Below, piece after piece: positions 1 to 5,334 of a stretch of DNA of 6,116 nucleotides. The DNA lies in the NCBI GenBank assembly GCA_021821425.1, contig JAKACL010000180.1, forward strand, positions 1 to 6,116, given 5' to 3'. Both the position numbers and the translations under genes were made by a program. The notes beneath the pieces are model-generated. The model was not told where the DNA came from, made no database searches, and saw nothing but the letters and a program-made list of their open reading frames with translations. Each line of letters begins with the position of its first letter. Within the stretch, counting starts at the first letter, position 1. The DNA is from Pseudomonadota bacterium. Its GTDB lineage: Bacteria > Pseudomonadota > Gammaproteobacteria > Burkholderiales > Thiobacillaceae.

Positions 1-483
1 GGTGGCTGGTTCTCCGGCCCGCCCATCGGTGTCGGCATCCTGACGGCCAGCATCGTGCTGTCGATGATGGTGATTCCGTTCATTGCCTCGGTCATGCGTG
101 ACGTGTTCGAAACGGTACCGGACGTGCTGAGGGAGTCGGCTTATGCCGTCGGCTGCACCACCTGGGAAGTGGTGCGCAATATCGTGCTGCCCTACACGCG
201 CGTCGGGGTCATCGGCGGCATCATGCTGGGGCTGGGGCGGGCGCTGGGCGAGACGATGGCGGTCACGTTCGTCATCGGCAACGCCAACCGCATCAACGGC
301 AGCCTGTTTGCGCCCGGTACCTCGATCGCATCCACGCTGGCGAACGAGTTCGGCGAGGCCGATCCCGGTCTGCATATCGCCTCGCTGTTCACGCTGGGCC
401 TGGTGCTGTTCGTCATCACCTTCGTCGTGCTGGCGATCTCGCGCTGGCTGATCAGTCGCAGCATGGGCCGCGAGGGCTTGTAA
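1..483 (+). CDS. pstC: Phosphate ABC transporter permease PstC (C-terminal part, 5' end outside window)
   Basis: Inner-membrane permease that pairs with PstA to form the channel of the high-affinity phosphate importer PstSCAB. The reading frame is open from base 1 and ends at the TAA at 481-483, giving 160 residues; the start lies upstream. The visible part is the second half of a binding-protein-dependent permease domain: a membrane segment near fragment residues 12-31, then the cytoplasmic EAA-type loop that docks on PstB (about residues 43-85, containing [16 protein letters not shown] and ending GRALGET), then a Ser/Gly/Asn-rich periplasmic stretch ([16 protein letters not shown]) typical of PstC, and a last membrane helix near 128-150. 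The family has about 300 or more residues, so roughly half is missing. pstA starts 3 nt after the stop, which implies co-transcription and probably translational coupling. Any Pho box would be upstream and cannot be seen. PstC rather than PstA is chosen by gene order and the C-terminal sequence. Confidence 0.95.
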   Translation, partial: GGWFSGPPIGVGILTASIVLSMMVIPFIASVMRDVFETVPDVLRESAYAVGCTTWEVVRNIVLPYTRVGVIGGIMLGLGRALGETMAVTFVIGNANRINGSLFAPGTSIASTLANEFGEADPGLHIASLFTLGLVLFVITFVVLAISRWLISRSMGREGL

Positions 484-486
484 ACG

Positions 487-1332
487 ATGATGGGCCTCTA
501 CACCCGCCGCATCTGGACCAACCGCATCGGCATCACCCTGTCCATGCTCGCGATGAGCTTGGGACTGATCGCGCTGATGTGGATTCTGTGGACACTGTTT
601 TCCAAGGGTTTTGCCGCGCTGAGCTGGGACCTGTTCACCCAGGACACGCCGGCGCCCGGTTCGGAAGGCGGCGGCCTGCGCAATGCCATCGTCGGCAGCG
701 GCCTCATCCTGCTGTTTTCCATGCTGATCGCGACGCCGGTCGGCATTCTGGCGGGCATCTATCTGGCGGAATACGGTCGTGTCTCCAAATTTGCGTCGTT
801 CACCCGCTTCATGACCGACATCATGCTGTCGGCACCGTCCATCGTCATCGGCCTGTTCGTCTATGCGCTGTTCGTGGCGACCACCGGCGGGTTTTCCGGC
901 TGGGCCGGCTCGCTGGCGCTGGCGCTGATCGCGATTCCGGTGGTGGTGCGTACCACCGAAAACATGCTGAAGCTGGTACCGACGAGCCTGCGCGAAGCCG
1001 CATTCGCCGTGGGCGCGCCGCGCTGGCAGGTGTCGCTCAAAGTGACGCTGCGTGCGGTCAAGTCGGGCGTGGTGACTGGCGTGCTGCTGGCGATGGCGCG
1101 CATCACCGGCGAGACCGCGCCCTTGCTGTTCACCGCGCTGAACAACCAGTTTTTCAGCACCAACATGGCGGAACCCATGGGCAACCTGCCGGTGGTGATC
1201 TACCAGTTTGCGTTGAGCCCGTACGAAAACTGGGTGAACCTGGCCTGGGGCGGCGCGCTGTTGATTGCCTTCCTGGTGCTGGCAGTCAATATTGTCGTTC
1301 GCGTCGCGTTCCGCAACAAAGACAAACGTTAA
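487..1332 (+). CDS. pstA: Phosphate ABC transporter permease PstA
   Basis: Second channel subunit of the high-affinity phosphate importer, in the inner membrane. It is a 281-residue protein, a normal length for PstA. Hydrophobic segments lie near residues 15-38, 69-95, 112-131, 139-156, 194-212 and 254-275, matching the six-helix permease fold. The ABC-docking EAA loop is at about 168-210 (LREAAFAVGAPRWQVSL, ending ARITGETAPLL), and the NNQFFSTNMAEPMGNLPVVIYQ stretch after it is characteristic of PstA. Two ATG codons are in tandem (487 and 490); the first is 10 nt after a weak GAGGG element inside the end of pstC, so either could be used. Only 3 nt separate it from pstC and 18 nt from pstB, supporting one operon. 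No frameshift or missing motif is seen. Confidence 0.96.
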   Translation: MMGLYTRRIWTNRIGITLSMLAMSLGLIALMWILWTLFSKGFAALSWDLFTQDTPAPGSEGGGLRNAIVGSGLILLFSMLIATPVGILAGIYLAEYGRVSKFASFTRFMTDIMLSAPSIVIGLFVYALFVATTGGFSGWAGSLALALIAIPVVVRTTENMLKLVPTSLREAAFAVGAPRWQVSLKVTLRAVKSGVVTGVLLAMARITGETAPLLFTALNNQFFSTNMAEPMGNLPVVIYQFALSPYENWVNLAWGGALLIAFLVLAVNIVVRVAFRNKDKR

Positions 1333-1350
1333 TTTCACCGGAGCCACGCT

Positions 1351-2148
1351 GTGCCCAATCAATCCAAGCCCGATCATGCCCCTTCCGCCGGCGAAAATGC
1401 GGCACTGCAGGTCCGCAACCTGGATTTTTTCTATGGCGATTTCAAGGGCCTCGACAACGTCAGCCTGGACATCGCGCACAAGAAGGTGACTGCCTTCATC
1501 GGCCCGTCGGGCTGCGGCAAATCCACGCTGCTGCGCACCTTCAACCGCATGTACGACCTGTATCCGGGGCAGCGTGCCAAAGGCCAGATCCTGTTCCACG
1601 GCAAGAACCTGCTCGACAAAAGCCAGGACGTGAACCTGGTGCGCGCCAAGATCGGCATGGTGTTCCAGAAGCCCACTCCGTTTCCGATGACGATCTACGA
1701 AAACATTGCTTTCGGCGTGCGTCTGTACGAGCGCATGTCGCGCAGCGCGATGGACGACCGCGTCGAGTGGGCACTGAAGAAAGCCGCGCTGTGGGGCGAG
1801 GTGAAGGACAAGCTGCAGCAGAATGGCCTGTCGCTTTCCGGTGGCCAGCAGCAGCGGTTGTGCATCGCACGCGCGGTCGCGGTCAAGCCCGAAATCGTGC
1901 TGCTGGATGAGCCGACCTCGGCACTGGATCCGATTTCCACCGCCAAGATCGAAGAGCTCATCAACGAGTTGAAAAGCGACTACACCATCGCCATCGTCAC
2001 CCACAATATGCAGCAGGCGGCGCGGATCTCGGATTTCACCGCCTTCATGTATCTGGGCGAACTGATCGAATTCAACGAAACCGCCACCATCTTCATGCGC
2101 CCCGAGAAGAAGCAGACCGAGGACTACATTACGGGCCGGTTTGGCTAA
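1351..2148 (+). CDS. pstB: Phosphate ABC transporter ATP-binding protein PstB
   Basis: Cytoplasmic ATPase that drives phosphate import through PstC/PstA. The product has 265 residues. All ABC motifs are intact: Walker [10 protein letters not shown] at 51-59, Q-loop Q106 in [20 protein letters not shown], signature LSGGQQQR at 162-169, Walker B IVLLDEP at 182-188 with catalytic E187, D-loop SALDP at 190-194, and H-loop H218 in VTHNMQQA. The QKPTPFP segment and the C-terminal [13 protein letters not shown] are typical of PstB rather than other ABC ATPases. The GTG start at 1351 is chosen because a GGAG element at 1340-1343 lies 7 nt upstream and the length fits; the first 19 or so residues are a low-complexity lead before the conserved VRNLDFFYG. 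The neighbouring pstA ends 18 nt earlier. No phoU follows, and the next gene is tpiA after 175 nt. Confidence 0.97.
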   Translation: MPNQSKPDHAPSAGENAALQVRNLDFFYGDFKGLDNVSLDIAHKKVTAFIGPSGCGKSTLLRTFNRMYDLYPGQRAKGQILFHGKNLLDKSQDVNLVRAKIGMVFQKPTPFPMTIYENIAFGVRLYERMSRSAMDDRVEWALKKAALWGEVKDKLQQNGLSLSGGQQQRLCIARAVAVKPEIVLLDEPTSALDPISTAKIEELINELKSDYTIAIVTHNMQQAARISDFTAFMYLGELIEFNETATIFMRPEKKQTEDYITGRFG

Positions 2149-2165
2149 CCGTCCAGTCATGTCGC

Positions 2166-2210
2166 GCCGGAGGCTCACGTTCGCGAAGCGAACCTTAAGG
2201 CCTTGCCGGC
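2166..2210 (+). other. Composite hairpin after pstB
   Basis: A 45-nt stretch can fold with 15 base pairs: GCCGG 2166-2170 with CCGGC 2206-2210, AGGC 2171-2174 with GCCT 2200-2203 (2-nt bulge TG between), and GTTCGC 2179-2184 with GCGAAC 2188-2193 around a GAA loop. The tip contains GCGAAGC, known from DNA studies as an unusually stable mini-hairpin. It begins 18 nt after the pstB stop. There is no T-run behind it, so it is not a standard intrinsic terminator; it may protect the 3' end of the pst mRNA or mark a Rho-dependent end. The pairing is read directly from the sequence; the role is inference. Confidence 0.6.
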
Positions 2211-2233
2211 CGGAGCCACTCCATCGCCGGCCG
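2207..2233 (+). other. Second GC-only hairpin overlapping the first
   Basis: CGGCCGG at 2207-2213 pairs perfectly with CCGGCCG at 2227-2233 around a 13-nt loop. Its 5' arm reuses bases 2207-2210 of the preceding hairpin's outer stem, so the two cannot both form completely. The octamer GCCGGCCG is also a direct repeat (2205-2212 and 2226-2233). No T-run follows. The rest of the pstB-tpiA gap holds the tpiA promoter and nothing else I can recognise. Confidence 0.5.
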
Positions 2234-2267
2234 CTTAGGCTGATCGCCCCCTGACCCCGTGCTGCGG

Positions 2268-2296
2268 TTGACCCGCGGGCGCGTTGCGCTTACCAT
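2268..2296 (+). promoter_or_regulatory. Probable sigma-70 promoter of tpiA
   Basis: TTGACC at 2268-2273 (5 of 6 matches to TTGACA) is followed after exactly 17 bp by TACCAT at 2291-2296 (4 of 6 matches to TATAAT). Transcription would start near 2303, leaving a leader of only about 20 nt before the tpiA ATG. Position, spacing and the separation of tpiA from the pst operon support it. The -10 element is weak. Confidence 0.5.
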
Positions 2297-2323
2297 CGCG
2301 CACTTTTGTTTGGCAGAGCTCCC

Positions 2324-3073
2324 ATGCGCAAGAAACTCGTAGCCGGTAACTGGAAAATGCACGGCAGCCTGGCAGAAAATGCCGCCCTGCTGGACGCAAT
2401 CAAGCCCGCGCTGGCGGGGATCGATGCCGCCGTGTGCGTGCCGTTTCCCTACCTGGCGCAGGTCCAGGCAAGCCTGACGGGATCGTCCATTGCCTGGGGC
2501 GCGCAGAATGTGTCCGAACAGGCCAAAGGTGCGTTCACCGGCGAAGTGTCGACCGGCATGCTGCTCGACTTCGGGTGCAATTACGTGATCGTCGGCCATT
2601 CCGAGCGGCGCAGCCTGTATGGCGAATCCGACGCGCTGGTGGCGAAGAAATACATGGCCGCGCAAGCCGCCGGCCTCACCCCGATCCTGTGCGTGGGCGA
2701 ATCGCTGGACGAGCGCGAGTCGGGCGTGACCGAGGCGGTCGTTGCACGTCAGCTCGATGCGGTGATCCAGGCCGCCAGCGTCGCCTCGCTGGCGAAAGCG
2801 GTGGTGGCCTACGAACCCGTGTGGGCGATCGGTACCGGCAAGACCGCCAGTCCGGAACAGGCGCAGGCGGTGCATGCCTTCATCCGCGGCAAGATTGCAG
2901 CGCTCGACGCGGGCGTGGCAGACGGGCTGGTGATCCAGTACGGGGGTAGCGTAAAAGCCGCAAATGCGGCAGAATTGATGGCTCAGCCCGATATCGATGG
3001 CGGCCTGATTGGCGGCGCTTCCCTGATCGCCGACGAGTTCATCGCGATTTGCCGGGCAGCTGCTGCCCACTAA
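2324..3073 (+). CDS. tpiA: Triosephosphate isomerase TpiA
   Basis: Cytoplasmic enzyme that interconverts glyceraldehyde 3-phosphate and dihydroxyacetone phosphate in glycolysis, gluconeogenesis and the Calvin cycle. From the ATG at 2324 it has 249 residues, the usual family length (about 248-255), and starts with the expected [12 protein letters not shown]. Catalytic residues are all visible: N9 and K11 in AGNWKM, H92 in VGHSERR (90-96), and the base E164 in [12 protein letters not shown] (162-173), which also contains the flexible loop 6. The phosphate-gripping YGGSV (206-210) and GGLIGGASL (226-234) are intact. An in-frame TTG at 2306 would add six residues but lies at the predicted transcript start, so it is rejected. 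The ribosome site is weak (AGAG at 2315-2318). secG begins 9 nt after the stop, indicating co-transcription. Confidence 0.98.
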   Translation: MRKKLVAGNWKMHGSLAENAALLDAIKPALAGIDAAVCVPFPYLAQVQASLTGSSIAWGAQNVSEQAKGAFTGEVSTGMLLDFGCNYVIVGHSERRSLYGESDALVAKKYMAAQAAGLTPILCVGESLDERESGVTEAVVARQLDAVIQAASVASLAKAVVAYEPVWAIGTGKTASPEQAQAVHAFIRGKIAALDAGVADGLVIQYGGSVKAANAAELMAQPDIDGGLIGGASLIADEFIAICRAAAAH

Positions 3074-3082
3074 GAGTTAAAC

Positions 3083-3454
3083 ATGGAAACACTGGTCTGG
3101 ATCCTTCACATTATCGTTGCCGTCGTGGTCATCGCACTGGTTCTGTTGCAGCATGGCAAGGGTGCGGACATGGGTGCGGCATTCGGCAGCGGCTCGTCGG
3201 GCAGCCTGTTCGGTGCCACCGGTTCGGCCAACTTTCTCAGCCGCAGCACCGCCATCATGGCAACCTTGTTCTTTCTGACCAGCCTGATCCTGGGCTATTA
3301 CGGACTGCAGCAACATAAGCCCTCAGGCAGCGTTCTCGATCGGACAGACGTGCCGACGACCACCCAGCCCGCCGTGCCTGCTGCGCCCGCAGCACCTGCA
3401 GCACCTGCAGCGGCACCGGAGGGCGGCTCCAGGGCAGCAGACATCCCGCAGTAA
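3083..3454 (+). CDS. secG: Protein-export membrane protein SecG
   Basis: Small inner-membrane subunit of the SecYEG translocon that assists SecA-driven protein export. The 123-residue product has the standard layout: membrane segment 1 at about 3-22, the conserved cytoplasmic loop [24 protein letters not shown] (21-44, residues characteristic of SecG), and membrane segment 2 at about 55-74. The remaining 49 residues are a hydrophilic tail containing an Ala-Pro-rich run (about 97-112), longer than the corresponding end of E. coli SecG (about 110 residues in total) and probably disordered. The ATG at 3083 lies 9 nt after tpiA with a weak GAG-type ribosome site (AAGAG overlapping the tpiA stop), suggesting translational coupling. 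A tRNA-Leu gene follows after 55 nt; the secG/tRNA-Leu(GAG) adjacency also occurs in E. coli (secG-leuU). Confidence 0.96.
   Translation: METLVWILHIIVAVVVIALVLLQHGKGADMGAAFGSGSSGSLFGATGSANFLSRSTAIMATLFFLTSLILGYYGLQQHKPSGSVLDRTDVPTTTQPAVPAAPAAPAAPAAAPEGGSRAADIPQ
3380..3406 (+). repeat. Three 9-bp tandem units encoding Ala-Ala-Pro in secG
   Basis: GCAGCACCT occurs twice in tandem (3389-3397, 3398-3406), preceded by a diverged unit GCTGCGCCC (3380-3388) and followed by a partial one. Each unit encodes Ala-Ala-Pro, in frame, within the SecG tail. Such in-frame repeats can change copy number by slippage without disturbing the conserved domain. Confidence 0.8.
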
Positions 3455-3462
3455 AAACCTCA

Positions 3463-3484
3463 GCCGGACGCGCTCGCGCCCGGC
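3463..3484 (+). other. Hairpin in the secG-tRNA spacer (first)
   Basis: GCCGG 3463-3467 pairs with CCGGC 3480-3484, and CGC 3469-3471 with GCG 3476-3478, with one A-C mismatch between them and a GCTC loop. It starts 8 nt after the secG stop. No T-run follows, so it is not by itself a typical intrinsic terminator. Confidence 0.5.
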
Positions 3485-3491
3485 GCATTGG

Positions 3492-3508
3492 AAGGGCGAC
3501 AGCCCTTT
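3492..3508 (+). terminator. Hairpin directly before the tRNA, weak terminator or processing structure
   Basis: AAGGGC 3492-3497 pairs with GCCCTT 3502-3507 around the 4-nt loop GACA, with one further G-T pair possible at 3491/3508. It ends in TTT, and the mature tRNA starts at 3510. The T-tract is short, so termination would be leaky at best. Its position also suits a processing signal for secG-tRNA transcripts. I see no separate promoter for the tRNA in the 55-nt spacer, which favours read-through from tpiA-secG. Type is tentative. Confidence 0.35.
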
Positions 3509-3509
3509 G

Positions 3510-3594
3510 GCCGACGTGGTGGAATTGGTAGACACGCTATCTTGAGGGGGTAGTGACCTAGGTCGTGCGAGTTCGAGTCTCGCCGTCGGCACCA
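3510..3594 (+). tRNA. tRNA-Leu, anticodon GAG
   Basis: An 85-nt class II tRNA decoding CUC and CUU. Acceptor stem GCCGACG (3510-3516) pairs with CGTCGGC (3584-3590), followed by discriminator A3591 and an encoded CCA (3592-3594). D-stem GTG/CAC is at 3519-3521/3533-3535 with the GG of the D-loop at 3527-3528. The anticodon stem is 3537-3541/3549-3553 with one G-U pair, the loop is TTGAGGG, and the anticodon GAG is at 3544-3546. The long variable arm is the palindrome GACCTAGGTC (3555-3564). The T-stem is GCGAG/CTCGC (3567-3571/3579-3583) with loop TTCGAGT. The long variable arm, A73 discriminator and close match to E. coli leuU identify leucine. All stems are intact. Confidence 0.98.
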
Positions 3595-3638
3595 TCAAAT
3601 TTCCTGATTTGTTCATTAGCGCACGCTATCGCATAAGC

Positions 3639-3670
3639 TTTTGATTATTAAAATAAAAGTACCAATTTTT
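3639..3670 (+). promoter_or_regulatory. AT-rich tract upstream of the nuo promoter, possible UP element
   Basis: These 32 bases are almost entirely A and T in a GC-rich neighbourhood and sit just upstream of the TTGACA at 3675, where the alpha-subunit contacts of RNA polymerase (UP element) would fall. The pattern fits a strong promoter; it could equally be a binding site for a nucleoid protein. The rest of the gap between the tRNA and nuoA (3595-3752) has no gene. Confidence 0.4.
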
Positions 3671-3674
3671 CGGC

Positions 3675-3704
3675 TTGACAGTCGGCGCGTCAGACTAATA
3701 CACT
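3675..3704 (+). promoter_or_regulatory. Probable sigma-70 promoter of the nuo operon
   Basis: A perfect TTGACA (3675-3680) is followed after 18 bp by TACACT (3699-3704, 4 of 6 matches to TATAAT). An alternative -10, TAATAC at 3696, has a poor 15-bp spacing. Transcription would start near 3711, giving a leader of about 42 nt to nuoA. It is the only convincing promoter in the gap between the tRNA and nuoA and the natural start of the complex I operon. Confidence 0.65.
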
Positions 3705-3724
3705 CGGGGAATAATGACTCAATA

Positions 3725-3735
3725 GCCTGACAGGC
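3725..3735. promoter_or_regulatory. Short dyad in the nuoA leader
   Basis: GCCTG-A-CAGGC is a perfect 5+1+5 inverted repeat between the predicted start point and the nuoA ribosome site (GGAGGA at 3742-3747). It could be an operator half-site pair, but the arms are short and chance is a fair explanation. No known regulator motif is recognised. Confidence 0.25.
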
Positions 3736-3752
3736 ATATTCGGAGGAACCCG

Positions 3753-4109
3753 GTGCTGGAGAATTACCTCCCCATTCTGTTGTTTATCCTGGTTGGCCTG
3801 GCCTTCGGCGTCGGTCCCATCATCGCGGGTAGCCTGCTGGCACCCAACCGCCCCGACAGCGAAAAGCTCTCCCCCTACGAATGCGGCTTCGAGGCCTTCG
3901 AGGACGCGCGCATGAAATTCGACGTGCGCTATTACCTGGTTGCCATTCTTTTCATCCTGTTCGACCTGGAAATCGCCTTCCTTTTCCCCTGGGCCATCGT
4001 GCTGGAGGAAATCGGTCTGGCCGGCTTCGTCGCGATGATGGTTTTTCTCGGCATCCTGGTCGTCGGTTTCATCTACGAGTGGATGAAGGGAGCGCTGGAA
4101 TGGGAGTAA
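3753..4109 (+). CDS. nuoA: NADH:quinone oxidoreductase subunit A (NuoA)
   Basis: Small membrane subunit of complex I (ND3 family), at the junction between the membrane arm and the quinone site. The 118-residue protein has the usual length and three membrane segments at about 4-29, 60-80 and 86-108. The ND3 hallmarks are present: the loop [23 protein letters not shown] (42-64), with the conserved Cys44 that shifts position in the active/deactive transition of mitochondrial enzymes, and [11 protein letters not shown] (70-80) with acidic D71 and E73 in helix 2. The GTG start at 3753 is supported by a strong GGAGGA site (3742-3747) 5 nt upstream and by the conserved beginning MLENYLPIL. It opens the nuo operon behind its own promoter. 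nuoB follows only after an unusually long 142-nt gap. Confidence 0.97.
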   Translation: MLENYLPILLFILVGLAFGVGPIIAGSLLAPNRPDSEKLSPYECGFEAFEDARMKFDVRYYLVAILFILFDLEIAFLFPWAIVLEEIGLAGFVAMMVFLGILVVGFIYEWMKGALEWE

Positions 4110-4247
4110 GGCTTTTGAGCCGTTGGGCGAGGGGTCACGCGCCAGCGTGGATCGACCCGGCGAAAAGGCCTGCCCGCGACGCGCGGAGGGATGTCCTGTC
4201 GCCGACGCTTGCAGGGCGGGCGCGAGTAAGCGGCTGGGCGAAGGAGG
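4104..4247 (+). repeat. Imperfect direct repeats bracketing the nuoA-nuoB spacer
   Basis: GAGTAAG occurs at the nuoA stop (4104-4110) and again at 4224-4230. Next to each, 4118-4133 matches 4229-4244 at 13 of 16 positions, including a shared TGGGCGA. The second copy runs into the nuoB ribosome site AAGGAGG (4241-4247). The offsets differ by 9 bases (120 and 111), so the left copy carries nine extra bases. The pattern would fit an old insertion or duplication between nuoA and nuoB; chance similarity of purine-rich ribosome-site sequences is the alternative. Confidence 0.5.
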
Positions 4248-4251
4248 CTGC
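4110..4251 (+). other. Structured 142-nt nuoA-nuoB intergenic spacer
   Basis: This GC-rich gap has no protein gene I can support. It can fold into three successive hairpins: GGCT/AGCC (4110-4113/4118-4121); GGGTC/GACCC with ACGC/GCGT inside (4132-4136/4154-4158 and 4137-4140/4145-4148); and a larger one with GCCTGCCC/GGGCGGGC (4168-4175/4214-4221, one G-T pair), GCGAC/GTCGC (4176-4180/4198-4202) and AGG/CCT (4187-4189/4195-4197). None is followed by a T-run. The nuoB ribosome site AAGGAGG (4241-4247) lies outside the hairpins. High GC makes some pairing expected by chance. Confidence 0.5.
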
Positions 4252-4728
4252 ATGACTATCGAAGGTGTCCTCGAGCAGGGTTTTGTCACCACCAAGGCCG
4301 ACCAGCTCATCAACTACATGCGCACCGGCTCGATGTGGCCGATGACCTTCGGCCTGGCATGCTGCGCGGTGGAGATGATGCAGGCCGGTGCGTCGCGCTA
4401 CGACCTCGACCGCTTCGGCATCGTGTTCCGCCCGAGCCCGCGGCAATCCGACGTGATGATCGTCGCCGGCACGCTGTGCAACAAGATGGCCCCGGCCTTG
4501 CGCAAGGTCTACGACCAGATGGCCGAGCCGCGCTGGGTGATCTCGATGGGTTCGTGCGCCAACGGCGGCGGCTATTACCATTACTCGTACTCGGTGGTGC
4601 GCGGCTGCGACCGCATCGTGCCGGTCGACATCTACGTGCCGGGATGTCCGCCTACCGCGGAAGCCTTGCTGTTCGGCATCATCCAGTTGCAGAACAAGAT
4701 CCGCCGCACCAATACCATCGCCCGCTGA
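4252..4728 (+). CDS. nuoB: NADH:quinone oxidoreductase subunit B (NuoB)
   Basis: Peripheral subunit of complex I (PSST family) that holds iron-sulfur cluster N2, the last electron carrier before quinone. The product has 158 residues. Cluster ligands are the tandem C37-C38 in [12 protein letters not shown]102 in [10 protein letters not shown] and C132 in VPGCPPT; MWPMTFG (28-34) and [18 protein letters not shown] (73-90) are the other family blocks. The ATG at 4252 is chosen because a strong AAGGAGG lies 4 nt upstream and [14 protein letters not shown] matches the usual beginning. The frame stays open upstream to a TTG at 4123, but the 43 extra residues look nothing like the family. nuoC starts 6 nt after the stop. 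Confidence 0.97.
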   Translation: MTIEGVLEQGFVTTKADQLINYMRTGSMWPMTFGLACCAVEMMQAGASRYDLDRFGIVFRPSPRQSDVMIVAGTLCNKMAPALRKVYDQMAEPRWVISMGSCANGGGYYHYSYSVVRGCDRIVPVDIYVPGCPPTAEALLFGIIQLQNKIRRTNTIAR

Positions 4729-4734
4729 CCGCCC

Positions 4735-5334
4735 ATGTCCCAGACCCTGGATACCCCCGCTTTGCCTCTTGAAACCGCGCTCGGCGATGCGCTGGTGCAG
4801 TCCTTCGTGCTGCTGGGCGAATTGACGCTGGTCGTCGAGGCGCAGCATTACGAAGCGGCGATGCGCACGCTGCGCGACCATCCCGACTGCCGCTTCGAAC
4901 AGCTGATCGACCTGTGCGGGATGGATTACTCGGACTATGGCGATGGCATCTGGGAGGGCCCGCGTTTTGCCGTAGTGGTGCATTTGCTCTCGCTGACCTA
5001 CAACCAGCGGGTGCGGGTGCGCGTGTTCTGTCCCGACGATTCCCTGCCGGTGGCGGCCTCGATGGTCGATATCTGGCCGTCGGCCAACTGGTTCGAGCGC
5101 GAGGCCTTCGACCTCTTCGGCATCGTATTCGAGGGCCATCCCGACCTGCGCCGCATCCTCACCGACTATGGCTTTATCGGCCATCCGTTCCGCAAGGACT
5201 TCCCGCTGTCCGGCAACGTCGAGATGCGCTACGACCCGACCCAGCAGCGCGTGATCTACCAGCCGGTGTCGATCGAGCCGCGCGAAATCGTGCCGCGCAT
5301 CGTGCGCGACGAAAGCTACGGGGCAGGGCGCTAA
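4735..5334 (+). CDS. nuoC: NADH:quinone oxidoreductase subunit C (NuoC)
   Basis: Peripheral 30-kDa-type subunit of complex I that packs against NuoD in the connecting module; it carries no cofactor. The product has 199 residues, normal for an unfused NuoC. The family signature is complete at 121-160: [20 protein letters not shown], then [20 protein letters not shown]. The N-terminal domain contains [12 protein letters not shown] (54-65). No clear ribosome site precedes the ATG at 4735, and nuoB ends only 6 nt before, so translation probably depends on ribosomes finishing nuoB. Its stop TAA (5332-5334) shares one base with the nuoD start. That nuoC and nuoD are separate genes argues against an enteric source. 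Confidence 0.97.
   Translation: MSQTLDTPALPLETALGDALVQSFVLLGELTLVVEAQHYEAAMRTLRDHPDCRFEQLIDLCGMDYSDYGDGIWEGPRFAVVVHLLSLTYNQRVRVRVFCPDDSLPVAASMVDIWPSANWFEREAFDLFGIVFEGHPDLRRILTDYGFIGHPFRKDFPLSGNVEMRYDPTQQRVIYQPVSIEPREIVPRIVRDESYGAGR

Noticed and set aside
579..1910. Plus-strand open frame of 443 codons across pstA and pstB
   Set aside because: It lies in another frame of two complete, recognisable genes and crosses their junction; its Arg/His/Gly-rich product matches nothing I know.
2306..2323. TTG at 2306 as the tpiA start
   Set aside because: It would add MFGRAP before the canonical [12 protein letters not shown] and lies at or near the predicted transcription start, leaving no leader.
2195..3070. 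Long minus-strand open frame (291 codons) opposite tpiA
   Set aside because: It mirrors the codons of the clear tpiA gene; the translation is His/Arg/Gly-rich without recognisable domains, a usual by-product of GC-rich coding sequence.
3380..3410. Repeats in secG as a CRISPR-like or mobile feature
   Set aside because: The units are contiguous 9-mers coding Ala-Ala-Pro in frame, without spacers or flanking signals.
3596..3611. CAAAT/ATTTG hairpin just after the tRNA as its terminator
   Set aside because: Only five mostly A-T pairs and no T-run behind it; too weak to call.
3617..3628. TAGCG-CA-CGCTA dyad between the tRNA and the nuo promoter
   Set aside because: Short arms, no link to a promoter element or known operator; likely chance.
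3690..4313. Minus-strand open frame (207 codons) opposite nuoA, its promoter and the nuoA-nuoB spacer
   Set aside because: No start context, no domain, and it overlaps the nuo control region and nuoA, which explain the sequence better.
4135..5184. Long minus-strand open frame (349 codons) opposite nuoB and nuoC
   Set aside because: It runs antisense across two well-identified genes and their junction, with low-complexity His/Arg/Asp composition and no family resemblance.
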